A DNA stretch of 64,000 bases from the NCBI GenBank assembly GCA_963736575.1, contig CAVTPD010000003.1, positions 434,001 to 498,000 on the forward strand, in the 5' to 3' direction. A model generated the notes under the pieces. That model made no database searches. It worked only from the letters and a program-made list of their open reading frames with translations, and was not told the DNA's origin. This DNA comes from CAVTPD01 sp963736575 (GTDB taxonomy: Bacteria; Bacteroidota; Bacteroidia; Cytophagales; JAAEPT01). Shown one piece after another: positions 16,726 to 23,903 of this stretch; the stretch's first letter is position 1; each line of letters starts with the position of its first letter. Made by a program: the position numbers and the translations under genes.

Positions 16726-17910
16726 ATGGAAACCATGCATCCCTTATTCAGTAAAAGATCGGCGAATATGAAGCCTTCATTTATACGTGAAATCCTTAAA
16801 TCTGCCGGTCAACCGGGGATAATTTCTTTTGCCGGTGGTTTGCCTAATCCTACCCTTTTCCCAACGGAACAACTACAAGCTTCTACCGAAAAAGTATTTA
16901 AAGACTACGGCGCTAAAGCCTTGCAATATTCTACTAGTGAAGGTATTCCTGAACTGAAAAATTGGATTAAAAACTACTATTGGCAAGAATATCAAATGGA
17001 GATTTCGGAAGAAGAAATTTTAATCACCAGTGGTTCTCAACAAGGTTTAGATTTAATTGCGCGCTCTTTTATTAACCCAGGAGATAAAGTTTTAATTGAA
17101 GAACCGGGGTATTTGGGGGCTATTAATTGTTTTAAATCGAACGATGCAAATCTTTTAGCAATACCTATAAATCCCGACGGACCAGAAATAGAAACCTTTA
17201 AAAACACCTTGTTCTTTAATCCGGACATTAAGTTGTTTTATAGTGTTCCAACGTTCCAGAATCCATCGGGGGCGTGTTACAGCACCACAACCCGACAGCT
17301 CATTATTGAAGAATGCCAAAAGTACAATTTGCTTTTTATTGAAGATGATCCGTATTCTGAAATCACCTTTACCGGACAAAAACCAGAACCACTTAAAAAG
17401 AAACTGGGAGCACAAGGTATTTTATTGGGATCGTTTTCTAAAACGCTTTCACCGGGGATGCGCTGCGGTTGGGTTATTGCTGAAAAGACAATAATTAGCG
17501 CCTTAACTAAACTGAAACAAAGTTGCGACTTACACACCTCTTCGTTGAATCAATATATTATTTATCAGTTCTTAAAGGATTATGATTTTAAGGAACATAT
17601 TGAAAAGATAAGGCGGCAGTATCAAATTCATCGTGATGTAATGGCTGCTGAAATCCACCATGCTTTGTGGACCAATTGCTCGTTTTCGTTGCCTGAAGGC
17701 GGTATGTTTTTGTGGTTGCAATTACCGCCGGAAACGAAGGTTGATGTCCTGTTGCAAAAGGCGTTTAGCCGTGGCTTGTTATTTGTACCGGGCAGCACCT
17801 TTATGTTGGACAAAGGTTCAAACTTCATTCGGTTAAATTATTCTAACAGTTCTGAAAAAGATATTGTTAAGGGGATTAATATTCTGAAGGCATGTTTGGT
17901 AGAGTTTTGA
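16726..17910 (+). CDS. PLP-dependent aminotransferase (class I, MocR/LysN-like)
   Basis: A 394-residue fold-type I aminotransferase. SAGQPGIISFAGGLPNP opens the domain as in 2-aminoadipate/multi-substrate aminotransferases, FYSVPTFQNPSGACY carries the Asn that contacts PLP, and GSFSKTLSPGMRCGW contains the Schiff-base lysine. ATG 16726 is chosen because the longer GTG frame (16681) starts inside the terminator hairpin; ATG 16735 is also possible. The two leader peptides upstream suggest control by branched-chain amino acids and therefore a role in valine/isoleucine/leucine metabolism, for example valine-pyruvate transamination; that substrate is inference. The gene is monocistronic and followed by a REP-like repeat. 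Confidence 0.85.
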   Translation: METMHPLFSKRSANMKPSFIREILKSAGQPGIISFAGGLPNPTLFPTEQLQASTEKVFKDYGAKALQYSTSEGIPELKNWIKNYYWQEYQMEISEEEILITSGSQQGLDLIARSFINPGDKVLIEEPGYLGAINCFKSNDANLLAIPINPDGPEIETFKNTLFFNPDIKLFYSVPTFQNPSGACYSTTTRQLIIEECQKYNLLFIEDDPYSEITFTGQKPEPLKKKLGAQGILLGSFSKTLSPGMRCGWVIAEKTIISALTKLKQSCDLHTSSLNQYIIYQFLKDYDFKEHIEKIRRQYQIHRDVMAAEIHHALWTNCSFSLPEGGMFLWLQLPPETKVDVLLQKAFSRGLLFVPGSTFMLDKGSNFIRLNYSNSSEKDIVKGINILKACLVEF

Positions 17911-17913
17911 TTT

Positions 17914-18044
17914 ACCACCCCGGCCTATGGCCACCCCTCCTAAAACAGGAGGGGATATAAAATCGCAAACCTCTTGATTAGAACATAACCAGCTACTCGT
18001 CTTTTGCTCCACTTATAGGGGAGCTGTCCGTAGGACTGAGGGGT
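17914..18044. repeat. REP-like palindromic repeat element
   Basis: The spacer between two convergent genes is a chain of short palindromes: GGCC-TAT-GGCC (17922-17932), CCCCTCC-N7-GGAGGGG (17934-17954), GCTCC...GGAGC (18006-18024) and GTCC-GTA-GGAC (18026-18036), ending GAGGGGTT. The phrase GGGGAGCTGTCCGTAGGACT is typical of dispersed intergenic repeats in Flavobacteriia. It probably also terminates transcription from both sides. Confidence 0.65.
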
Positions 18045-18060
18045 TATTAACCTAATCGCA

Positions 18061-19656
18061 TTAGCTTTTCCATTCCAGCTTTAGACTTAATTTCCCGCCC
18101 TTCTTTTTAGATTTCCCTTTTACAGAAAGTTTTACCTTTTGCGGTAAATCTGCTAACAACTGAAGCCCGTTCCCTTCTACATTAATTTTACCGTTGCCAA
18201 TATCTTCGGCAATAGCCATTAATATTTCTTGAATTTTCTTTGAGTCTTCAATTACAGATACCTCTACTTTAGAATTTTTCATAATGGGTTGGTAGCTTAT
18301 TTCCTCTAAGTTATGGTTAGGTAGTTTCTTGTTAATTTTTCCATTTACATACTTTATAGAAAACTCCTTTACAGTTGGGTAATCGGTGCTATAGGCTTCA
18401 ATTTTACCTTCTGGGTAAAGCGTTAACCAAGAAGCTCCAAAACCTGAAAGCCCTTCTATTTTTCGGGTTTTTCTATCTAAAGAAGTATCGCATTCAAAAT
18501 TTAAAAAACCACGTTTCACCGTAATTCGGTGTCCTTGAACGGTATTCCTATGCCCGTGGATAATAGCGTTCAACCCTAGTTTTTGCAGCTTTTTTACGCT
18601 GTTTTTAGAAAAAGGGAAATCGGTATTCCTGTATTTAGTTCTGAATACATTACCCACATGCCCGTTATACAATTCAAAAGGATCGTTCCGCATTAAAATA
18701 TGGAATTTATCGTTTAGACCATTTACTCCAACCCTACTCACCCAATCTGTGGTGAAATCATCTACGCCAGCATGAATAAACAAGAAAGAACCTTCTTGGT
18801 GTGCTACCTTCATTTCGGAAAAAAACCAAGCGTACTCACCTTCGGGTTGTACTAATAACTCTTGTGCTTTCTGCACAGTTGCGTACAACATACCGTGCGA
18901 GAATCTGGTGCGTTTTAAATAAGCTCTTACTTCTTCTATCTTTTCTTTAATACGAATGGTTTCCCTTTCAATCTTAGCTTGCGGGATTAAACCCTCCATT
19001 TTTTCAGCATAGGTAGCAAACCATTTTTGGGAAGGAAATAAGCGTTTTTCTACTTCTTCTTTCGAAAGCAATTCCTTCTCGTTAACTTTTTTATGCAAGT
19101 ACTTTTTATAAATTTCTCTAAATAAGGGAATGGATTTTTGACCCATTCGTACAAACATGTGTTCTGCCACCAAGCGTCTGTCTTCGCCAATAGCCAAACC
19201 TACAAGCGTGCGTATGTCGTGGTTTCCGGCTAAAATCACCGTGTTAACACCCGCATCCTTTACTAATTTAATGGCGTCTAATAAACGTAAATTACTGGGG
19301 CCTTTGTCAAGGCAATCGCCCCCAATAATTAGCAAACCTTCTTTCGCTTTGTCTAGAAGCTGAAAATCTTGATCTTCTTTTCCTGTTTTTTTGATTAATC
19401 CGGCACCAATTAGGGACTTAAAAAAAGCATCGGCATCCGCATGAATATCCGATATAAAATGAATGACTTGATTTGGGAAAACCCATTTTCGTTTCTGGGC
19501 GTATTTTTTAACCGCTTTAAAACTATCGTCCTTACTTAAATTCTGGTCACCAACTTTAAGAATATTTTTCTTGGGCCAAGATTGTGTGCTTTTTGGCTTC
19601 CATTCTTCCCGTTGTATGCGGTTGGCCTTAGCTATTCTTTTTTCGTTTTTTGCCAT
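18061..19656 (-). CDS. Metallophosphoesterase (PPP-like) with C-terminal amphi-Trp-like domain
   Basis: A 531-residue cytoplasmic protein. The metal-site motifs are SDIHADADA (69-77), GGDCLDKGP (112-120), AGNHDIR (143-149), FIHAGVDD near 290 and IIHGHRN near 370, the order of the PPP/ApaH-like phosphoesterases, with a helical insertion of about 130 residues between the third and fourth. The last 75 residues (about 455-531) look like an amphi-Trp domain: an amphipathic helix, ING/VEG turn, and a strand ending LSLKLEW. Amphi-Trp proteins are the A of the GAK cassette as I recall it, which links this gene to the ATP-grasp and HprK-like genes 3 kb away. The substrate is unknown. It is 6 bp downstream of the histidine phosphatase gene. 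Confidence 0.82.
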   Translation of the reverse strand: MAKNEKRIAKANRIQREEWKPKSTQSWPKKNILKVGDQNLSKDDSFKAVKKYAQKRKWVFPNQVIHFISDIHADADAFFKSLIGAGLIKKTGKEDQDFQLLDKAKEGLLIIGGDCLDKGPSNLRLLDAIKLVKDAGVNTVILAGNHDIRTLVGLAIGEDRRLVAEHMFVRMGQKSIPLFREIYKKYLHKKVNEKELLSKEEVEKRLFPSQKWFATYAEKMEGLIPQAKIERETIRIKEKIEEVRAYLKRTRFSHGMLYATVQKAQELLVQPEGEYAWFFSEMKVAHQEGSFLFIHAGVDDFTTDWVSRVGVNGLNDKFHILMRNDPFELYNGHVGNVFRTKYRNTDFPFSKNSVKKLQKLGLNAIIHGHRNTVQGHRITVKRGFLNFECDTSLDRKTRKIEGLSGFGASWLTLYPEGKIEAYSTDYPTVKEFSIKYVNGKINKKLPNHNLEEISYQPIMKNSKVEVSVIEDSKKIQEILMAIAEDIGNGKINVEGNGLQLLADLPQKVKLSVKGKSKKKGGKLSLKLEWKS

Positions 19657-19662
19657 TGGATC

Positions 19663-20346
19663 TTAGTCAATGTTGTCTTTTAAATTCCTTTGTTTCCAGT
19701 TCCCACCAATGTGTTTCCAAACTTGTTTTTCTTGCTGAAAAAATAAGGGTTCGGCATAATGCATGCTCAAACTAGGAATTTGTGTTTCTTGTAAAATATC
19801 TAGCGCAGCACAAGCATACCGAAAGGAAGCACCGTGTCCTACTAGAATTCTAAAAGCATTAGTATTTTGTATATGATTACTAGGCGTAGTTTTAATGTAA
19901 TTGGCTACTCTTTGACCTGCCATTGCAAGGGATTCACAATCGATAAAGGGCAGCCTGTAGTTTTTACTAGACTTCCAATTGGGTGGCGGTGCCGAGTACC
20001 GTGGATCTTTTTCTAATACGGCTTCTATTTCTTTTACCGTTAAGTTGGCCATTGGACCCATTTTACGTTCCGCTAATTGATCGGTTTCTACAATTTTTAA
20101 ATCAATAGAAAATTCCATATTCAAAGCTTCTGAAATGATTTCAGCAGTTTGATATGTCCTCAATAAACTAGAAGTTTCTATGTATTGGGGCAACTGCTTT
20201 TCTTTCCCTTTAAAAAACGAAATGAGTTTTTGTGCACCTTTTTTGGCCTGCTGAATACCTTCTGGGGTTAGCGGATGCGGCAACAAAGCCGACGGAACGC
20301 CTTCTGGTTGTTGATAATGTGCATGCCGTAAGAATATGAAATTCAT
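19663..20346 (-). CDS. Histidine phosphatase family protein (phosphoglycerate mutase-like)
   Basis: A 227-residue cytoplasmic protein. FLRHAHY (5-11) carries the catalytic His8 with Arg7 (RHG-type box written RHA), a second Arg lies in SSLLRTYQTAEII, and ILVGHGASFR near 166-175 contains the second catalytic histidine. Members remove phosphate from proteins or small molecules through a phosphohistidine. It is the first gene of a two-gene operon with the amphi-Trp phosphoesterase, so two phosphatases sit beside the three-gene kinase/ATP-grasp operon on the opposite strand. Confidence 0.85.
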   Translation of the reverse strand: MNFIFLRHAHYQQPEGVPSALLPHPLTPEGIQQAKKGAQKLISFFKGKEKQLPQYIETSSLLRTYQTAEIISEALNMEFSIDLKIVETDQLAERKMGPMANLTVKEIEAVLEKDPRYSAPPPNWKSSKNYRLPFIDCESLAMAGQRVANYIKTTPSNHIQNTNAFRILVGHGASFRYACAALDILQETQIPSLSMHYAEPLFFQQEKQVWKHIGGNWKQRNLKDNID

Positions 20347-20874
20347 GCTTTAAAATACAGAATTTAAACGAAAGCGTGGCTTTGGGGCACGAACACTTTT
20401 TGATTGGGCGGGTGTAATTATATGTTAAACAAAGACTTATGGCAAAACTCTTGTTAGGCTATTAACAACCTCCTTTTCAATAGTTATCTTTTTTATGGAT
20501 GGGCGAATACGAACACCCAACAATGGCAAATTCCAACGTAACATATTATCACAAAATAAACCAGCAATAACAATCAAGAAAAAAACAAAAAAGTTATAAT
20601 CGTTTTTATTTTCAATCAACTCTATTTACAATAAAATCACAATATCCAAATCTAAACTAGTGCAAGCTTGCAGCTTGTATTAAATATCCTTATTTAAAGG
20701 TCTTCGGAAATTGACTTTATGATACATTTAAGTAAAGGCATCACTAGACAGAACTGATTCGATTTTGTAATAATTTTGACCATTAACCAACTCTTTAAAA
20801 AAAATCTTTAGAAAAAAGTTGCAGTTATAAATTACTTGAATACATTTGTATACACAATATAAAGTATATATAGT
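20347..20874. other. Gene-free AT-rich stretch
   Basis: About 530 bp without a convincing gene. It holds a 12-bp perfect palindrome TGCAAGCTTGCA (20661-20672) followed by CAGCTTGT, and near its right end the promoter of the Rrf2 gene. A 60-codon frame at 20437-20619 (minus) has no recognisable features and is not accepted. Nothing else was seen. Confidence 0.5.
20819..20851 (+). promoter_or_regulatory. Rrf2 gene promoter with overlapping dyad
   Basis: TTG (20819-20821) and TACATTTG (20841-20848) are separated by 19 bp and match the Bacteroidota -33/-7 consensus. The -7 element is embedded in the inverted repeat ATACA-TT-TGTAT (20840-20851), so a dimeric regulator bound there would block transcription; the Rrf2 protein itself is the obvious candidate. 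Confidence 0.6.
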
Positions 20875-21303
20875 ATGGGGTATTCATTATCATTTTCGAA
20901 AGCTGTTTTAGTAGTGATCTTTATCTCAGATAAAATACGACAAGGTCAATATGAATTTCTTTCTACTAAATCTATTTCAGAGATCCTTAACATCCCTAAA
21001 CCTACTTTAGTTAAAATTTTACAACATCTTTCCATAGCCGGAATCATAGAAACTAAGGAAGGAAAGCAAGGCGGGATTAGGTTAATGAAAAAACCTTCAG
21101 AAATCACAATATTGGACATACTAAATGCAATGGAAACAGGCAAACCTTTATTTCAAACTTCATTTAACATTATGGCTGAAGGAAAAAGACCGGATAACGC
21201 TCAAAAGTCCATTTCAAGTTTATTAGAAAATGCCGAACAACAGATGAAAAACATATTAAATAAAAAAACAATTGAGGAAGTATTAATCGAAATGAACGAT
21301 TGA
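20875..21303 (+). CDS. Rrf2 family transcriptional regulator lacking cysteines
   Basis: A 142-residue DNA-binding protein with the Rrf2 winged helix: STKSISEILNIPKPTLVKIL (30-49) is the helix-turn-helix and GKQGGIRLMKKPSEITILDI (about 62-81) the wing and dimer helix start. NsrR, IscR and relatives bind an Fe-S cluster through three cysteines in the next loop; this protein has no cysteine at all, so an Fe-S cluster cannot be its sensor. It is 61 bp upstream of an outer-membrane barrel gene in the same direction, a possible target. Confidence 0.88.
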   Translation: MGYSLSFSKAVLVVIFISDKIRQGQYEFLSTKSISEILNIPKPTLVKILQHLSIAGIIETKEGKQGGIRLMKKPSEITILDILNAMETGKPLFQTSFNIMAEGKRPDNAQKSISSLLENAEQQMKNILNKKTIEEVLIEMND

Positions 21304-21364
21304 TCTTTTTTTTACAATAACTAAATATAATTAATATATCGTATAATAATTTAAACCCAATAAA

Positions 21365-21961
21365 ATGAAACATTTAAAAACAGGAATTGCAATGATTATG
21401 TTAACAATTGGTCTAAGTACTCAATCACAAGCACAGAAGGAGGAAACTACTAATAAAACAAAATACAGTATTGAAATAGACCCCGCCACATTTGTATTTA
21501 ATGGGTATGGCATTCACTTTCGTCTACAGCCAAAAGGCACCAAACATCTTTTAATTGGCTTAGGCACCTACGCAATGGATATGCCAGACCTTTTGGTAGA
21601 CTTGAATAAGAATAATAAAAACGAAGGATGGAATATTAGAATAAATCAAGGTTACAGTCTATTTGTTGAACATCATTTAAAAGAAGTCAATCGAAAGTGG
21701 TTTGTAGGCACACAAATAGGCATCCAAGAATACAAAATTGGAAATGAGAACATTAGCGAAAATGAAAGGTTTACTAATATTCTTGCTATGGGATATTTTG
21801 GATACACTATAAAACCCTTTAAAAACAATTTTTACATAAAGCCTTGGGCAGGAATTGGATATACTTCAAGAATTACGGGAGATAATAGTTTAGGAACTTC
21901 GGAATACGATATTGCTCCAATTACAATGTTTGCAACATTACATCTTGGTTATACATTTTAA
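21365..21961 (+). CDS. Outer-membrane beta-barrel protein, unknown function
   Basis: A 198-residue protein with a signal peptide (residues 1-23, cleavage after SQA). The mature chain alternates hydrophobic and polar residues in strands of about ten residues and ends LHLGYTF, with the terminal aromatic residue recognised by the BAM machinery. The predicted size is an eight-stranded barrel. The ligand is unknown. It lies directly after the Rrf2 regulator and probably belongs to the same transcription unit. Confidence 0.68.
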   Translation: MKHLKTGIAMIMLTIGLSTQSQAQKEETTNKTKYSIEIDPATFVFNGYGIHFRLQPKGTKHLLIGLGTYAMDMPDLLVDLNKNNKNEGWNIRINQGYSLFVEHHLKEVNRKWFVGTQIGIQEYKIGNENISENERFTNILAMGYFGYTIKPFKNNFYIKPWAGIGYTSRITGDNSLGTSEYDIAPITMFATLHLGYTF

Positions 21962-22006
21962 AGTAAAAATTATGAATGCTTCTGCCGCTCCTGTGATACT
22001 TGTGAT

Positions 22007-22014
22007 TATCTTTG
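22007..22014 (+). promoter_or_regulatory. Promoter -7 element of the DUF1456 gene
   Basis: TATCTTTG fits TAnnTTTG, 39 bp before the ATG at 22053. No good -33 element is seen. Confidence 0.4.
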
Positions 22015-22052
22015 ACTATAATAAAATTTTATTCTAGGCTGAAAAAACAAGC

Positions 22053-22523
22053 ATGAACAACAACGATATATTACGCCGCATCCGTTATACTTTCAATTAT
22101 GATGATTTTAAAATGATTGAAATCTTCGGAAAGGCAGAATATCAGGTACACCGCGGACATGTAAGCGATTGGCTGAAAAAAGACGATGATCCATTGTTTA
22201 AAGAAATGGCCGATGTAGATTTAGCTGCTTTTCTGAACGGTTTAATTAACGACTTAAGAGGAAAAAGAGAAGGTGCACAACCTGTTCCGGAAGCACGTTT
22301 AAGCAACAATGTCATTCTTCGGAAGATAAAAATCGCCTTAAACTTAAGGGATGAAGACATGATTGAATTCTTCAGTCTTGCTAACAAAAAAATTGGGAAA
22401 CATGAACTGAGTGCTTTTTTTAGAAAACCTGAGCAATCACAGTTTAGAAACTGTAACGACCAATATTTGCGTTACTTTTTAAGCGGAATGCAGCATAAAT
22501 TCAGACCAAAAGAAGACAAATAA
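22053..22523 (+). CDS. DUF1456 family protein (YehS-like)
   Basis: A 156-residue cytoplasmic protein made of two related halves: NNDILRRIRYTFNYDDFKMI (3-22) and NNVILRKIKIALNLRDEDMI (86-105) each begin an all-helical unit ending in a conserved L-x-x-F/Y-L-x-G pattern. This duplicated layout defines DUF1456, whose E. coli member is YehS. The function is unknown; it resembles a DNA-binding helical pair. It is monocistronic and convergent with the peroxide operon. Confidence 0.88.
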   Translation: MNNNDILRRIRYTFNYDDFKMIEIFGKAEYQVHRGHVSDWLKKDDDPLFKEMADVDLAAFLNGLINDLRGKREGAQPVPEARLSNNVILRKIKIALNLRDEDMIEFFSLANKKIGKHELSAFFRKPEQSQFRNCNDQYLRYFLSGMQHKFRPKEDK

Positions 22524-22524
22524 T

Positions 22525-22562
22525 ACAAAAAAAAGCCGGAGTTGAATTTCTTCGACTCCGGC
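22525..22562 (-). terminator. Terminator of the peroxide operon
   Basis: A 12-bp stem pairs GCCGGAGTTGAA (22535-22546) with TTCGACTCCGGC (22551-22562), with one G-U, around the loop TTTC. The A8 run at 22526-22534 gives the U-tract on the minus strand, placing it after the last gene of the operon (stop at 22587). Confidence 0.88.
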
Positions 22563-22586
22563 ATCTGTTGCAGAACAAGTAAGCCA

Positions 22587-22844
22587 TTACTTGTCTATTG
22601 AACCTAGTACTCTTTTCATAAATTCGTTAACGGCTTCTTTCTCGGATTTACCTTCTTTAATCATCTTACGGACTTCTAGCGCACCGTACATATTAGAGAT
22701 CATTTCGCCAATTACATCTAGCTCTTCGTCTTTCAAAGCTTCGCATTCGGTTAAATGCTCTAGTACTTCTAAGGCCTCAATCACATAATCCTGATCGTTT
22801 TCTTTAATAAACCCGTGTATGTGTTTAATTACCGGAATTCTCAT
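22587..22844 (-). CDS. Small DUF6952-like protein
   Basis: An 85-residue acidic, helical protein: KHIHGFIKENDQDYVIEALE (7-26) followed by helices ending MKRVLGS. It matches my memory of the small Bacteroidota family DUF6952, which is found beside peroxiredoxin and thioredoxin genes; no function is known. It overlaps the thioredoxin gene by 20 bp and is the last gene of the operon, so a role in peroxide defence is inferred from position only. Confidence 0.75.
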   Translation of the reverse strand: MRIPVIKHIHGFIKENDQDYVIEALEVLEHLTECEALKDEELDVIGEMISNMYGALEVRKMIKEGKSEKEAVNEFMKRVLGSIDK

Positions 22845-23139
22845 CTATAAATTGTTTTAAAACATCTACTTTATTGGTTTGGACTTGGCTTACAAATTGA
22901 CCTGCTTTAAAGGCGGCAAATGTAGGTAGATTGTCAACATTGGCTAATTTTCTAGACTCTGGGAATTTCTCTGCATCAACAATTACAAAAGATGCATTTT
23001 CATGTTCGCCAGAAAACTTTTTAAACTTGGGTTTCATAATGCGGCAGTTTCCGCACCAACCCGCAGAGTATTGTACCAAAACGGTTTCGTTGCTGTTTAC
23101 AATCTCTTGTAATGTATCTGAATTTAATTCCTGTATCAT
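22825..23139 (-). CDS. Thioredoxin family protein
   Basis: A 104-residue thioredoxin-fold protein without a signal peptide. The active site is WCGNC (Cys29, Cys32) instead of the canonical WCGPC, which should change its redox potential. The cis-proline region is present in DNLPTFAAF (about 72-80). It lies 11 bp downstream of the peroxiredoxin gene and is likely its dedicated reductant. Confidence 0.9.
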   Translation of the reverse strand: MIQELNSDTLQEIVNSNETVLVQYSAGWCGNCRIMKPKFKKFSGEHENASFVIVDAEKFPESRKLANVDNLPTFAAFKAGQFVSQVQTNKVDVLKQFIDENSGN

Positions 23140-23150
23140 TGTAGTGTTTT

Positions 23151-23789
23151 TTAGTTTGAACTTAAATACTCTGCTACTCCGGTTCTGTCTGCTTTCATAG
23201 CTGTTTTACCTTCTTCCCAGTTAGCAGGACAAACTTCACCGTGGTCTTGTACGTGTGTGTAAGCATCAATCAGACGGATAAATTCTTTCACATTTCTACC
23301 TAATGGCATGTGGTTAATTCCTTCATGGAAAACGGTACCTTCTTCGTCAATTAAGTAAGTAGCACGGTAGGTTACGTTGTCTCCTTCTAGCAATTCTGCA
23401 CCTAATTCTTCGTCATAGGTAACTCCGCTAATGTCTAAAATACCAAGAACGTTGGCCAAATTCCTATTGCTATCAGCCAATAAATTATAGGTAACGCCTT
23501 CAATACCGCCGTTATCTTTTGGTGTGTTTAACCAAGCAAAGTGTACTTCTGCTGTATCGCAAGAAGCCCCTACTACAATGGTGTTTCTTTTTTCAAATTC
23601 AGGAAGTGCTTCTTGAAAAGCATGTAATTCTGTAGGACACACAAACGTAAAATCTTTAGGATACCAGAAAAGAAGTACCTTCTTTTTGTTCTTAGCCGCC
23701 TCTTCAAAAATGTTAACTTTAATAGTATCACCCATTTCATTCATGGCTGAAACATTGATGTTAGGGAATTTTTTTCCTGTGAAAGTCAT
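23151..23789 (-). CDS. Typical 2-Cys peroxiredoxin (AhpC/Prx1 type)
   Basis: A 212-residue cytoplasmic peroxidase. DFTFVCPTELHAF (46-58) holds the peroxidatic Cys51 with the conserved Pro/Thr pair, and GEVCPANWEEG holds the resolving Cys187. It reduces hydrogen peroxide and organic peroxides and is regenerated by thioredoxin or AhpF; no ahpF is present, and the thioredoxin gene follows directly. It is divergent from oxyR with a matching OxyR site between them, so peroxide induction is likely. Confidence 0.95.
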   Translation of the reverse strand: MTFTGKKFPNINVSAMNEMGDTIKVNIFEEAAKNKKKVLLFWYPKDFTFVCPTELHAFQEALPEFEKRNTIVVGASCDTAEVHFAWLNTPKDNGGIEGVTYNLLADSNRNLANVLGILDISGVTYDEELGAELLEGDNVTYRATYLIDEEGTVFHEGINHMPLGRNVKEFIRLIDAYTHVQDHGEVCPANWEEGKTAMKADRTGVAEYLSSN

Positions 23790-23875
23790 AATATTAATTT
23801 TTAGTGTTTGTTGTTTTTCTTCTTGATTACATGGTAAAACTACGGATTAGTTTTAATAGATTTAAATATATATTT

Positions 23876-23901
23876 CTATGTAATCAATAGACAAAATCTA
23901 T
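23876..23901. promoter_or_regulatory. OxyR operator between prx and oxyR
   Basis: CTAT (23876-23879), ATAG (23887-23890) and CTAT (23898-23901) are each separated by exactly 7 bp, reproducing three of the four tetramers of the OxyR consensus (ATAG-N7-CTAT-N7-ATAG-N7-CTAT) on its periodicity. The fourth is AATA. It ends 2 bp before the oxyR ATG, so binding would also repress oxyR. A longer 11-bp inverted repeat (23853-23863 / 23894-23904) surrounds it. Confidence 0.65.
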
Positions 23902-23903
23902 TA

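Noticed and set aside
20437..20619. 60-residue open frame on the minus strand
   Set aside because: No family, poor start context, and isolated in an AT-rich spacer; coding cannot be supported.
21972..22037. 21-codon hydrophobic frame before the DUF1456 gene, resembling a leader peptide
   Set aside because: No terminator follows it, and it contains the promoter element TATCTTTG, so it would start upstream of transcription.
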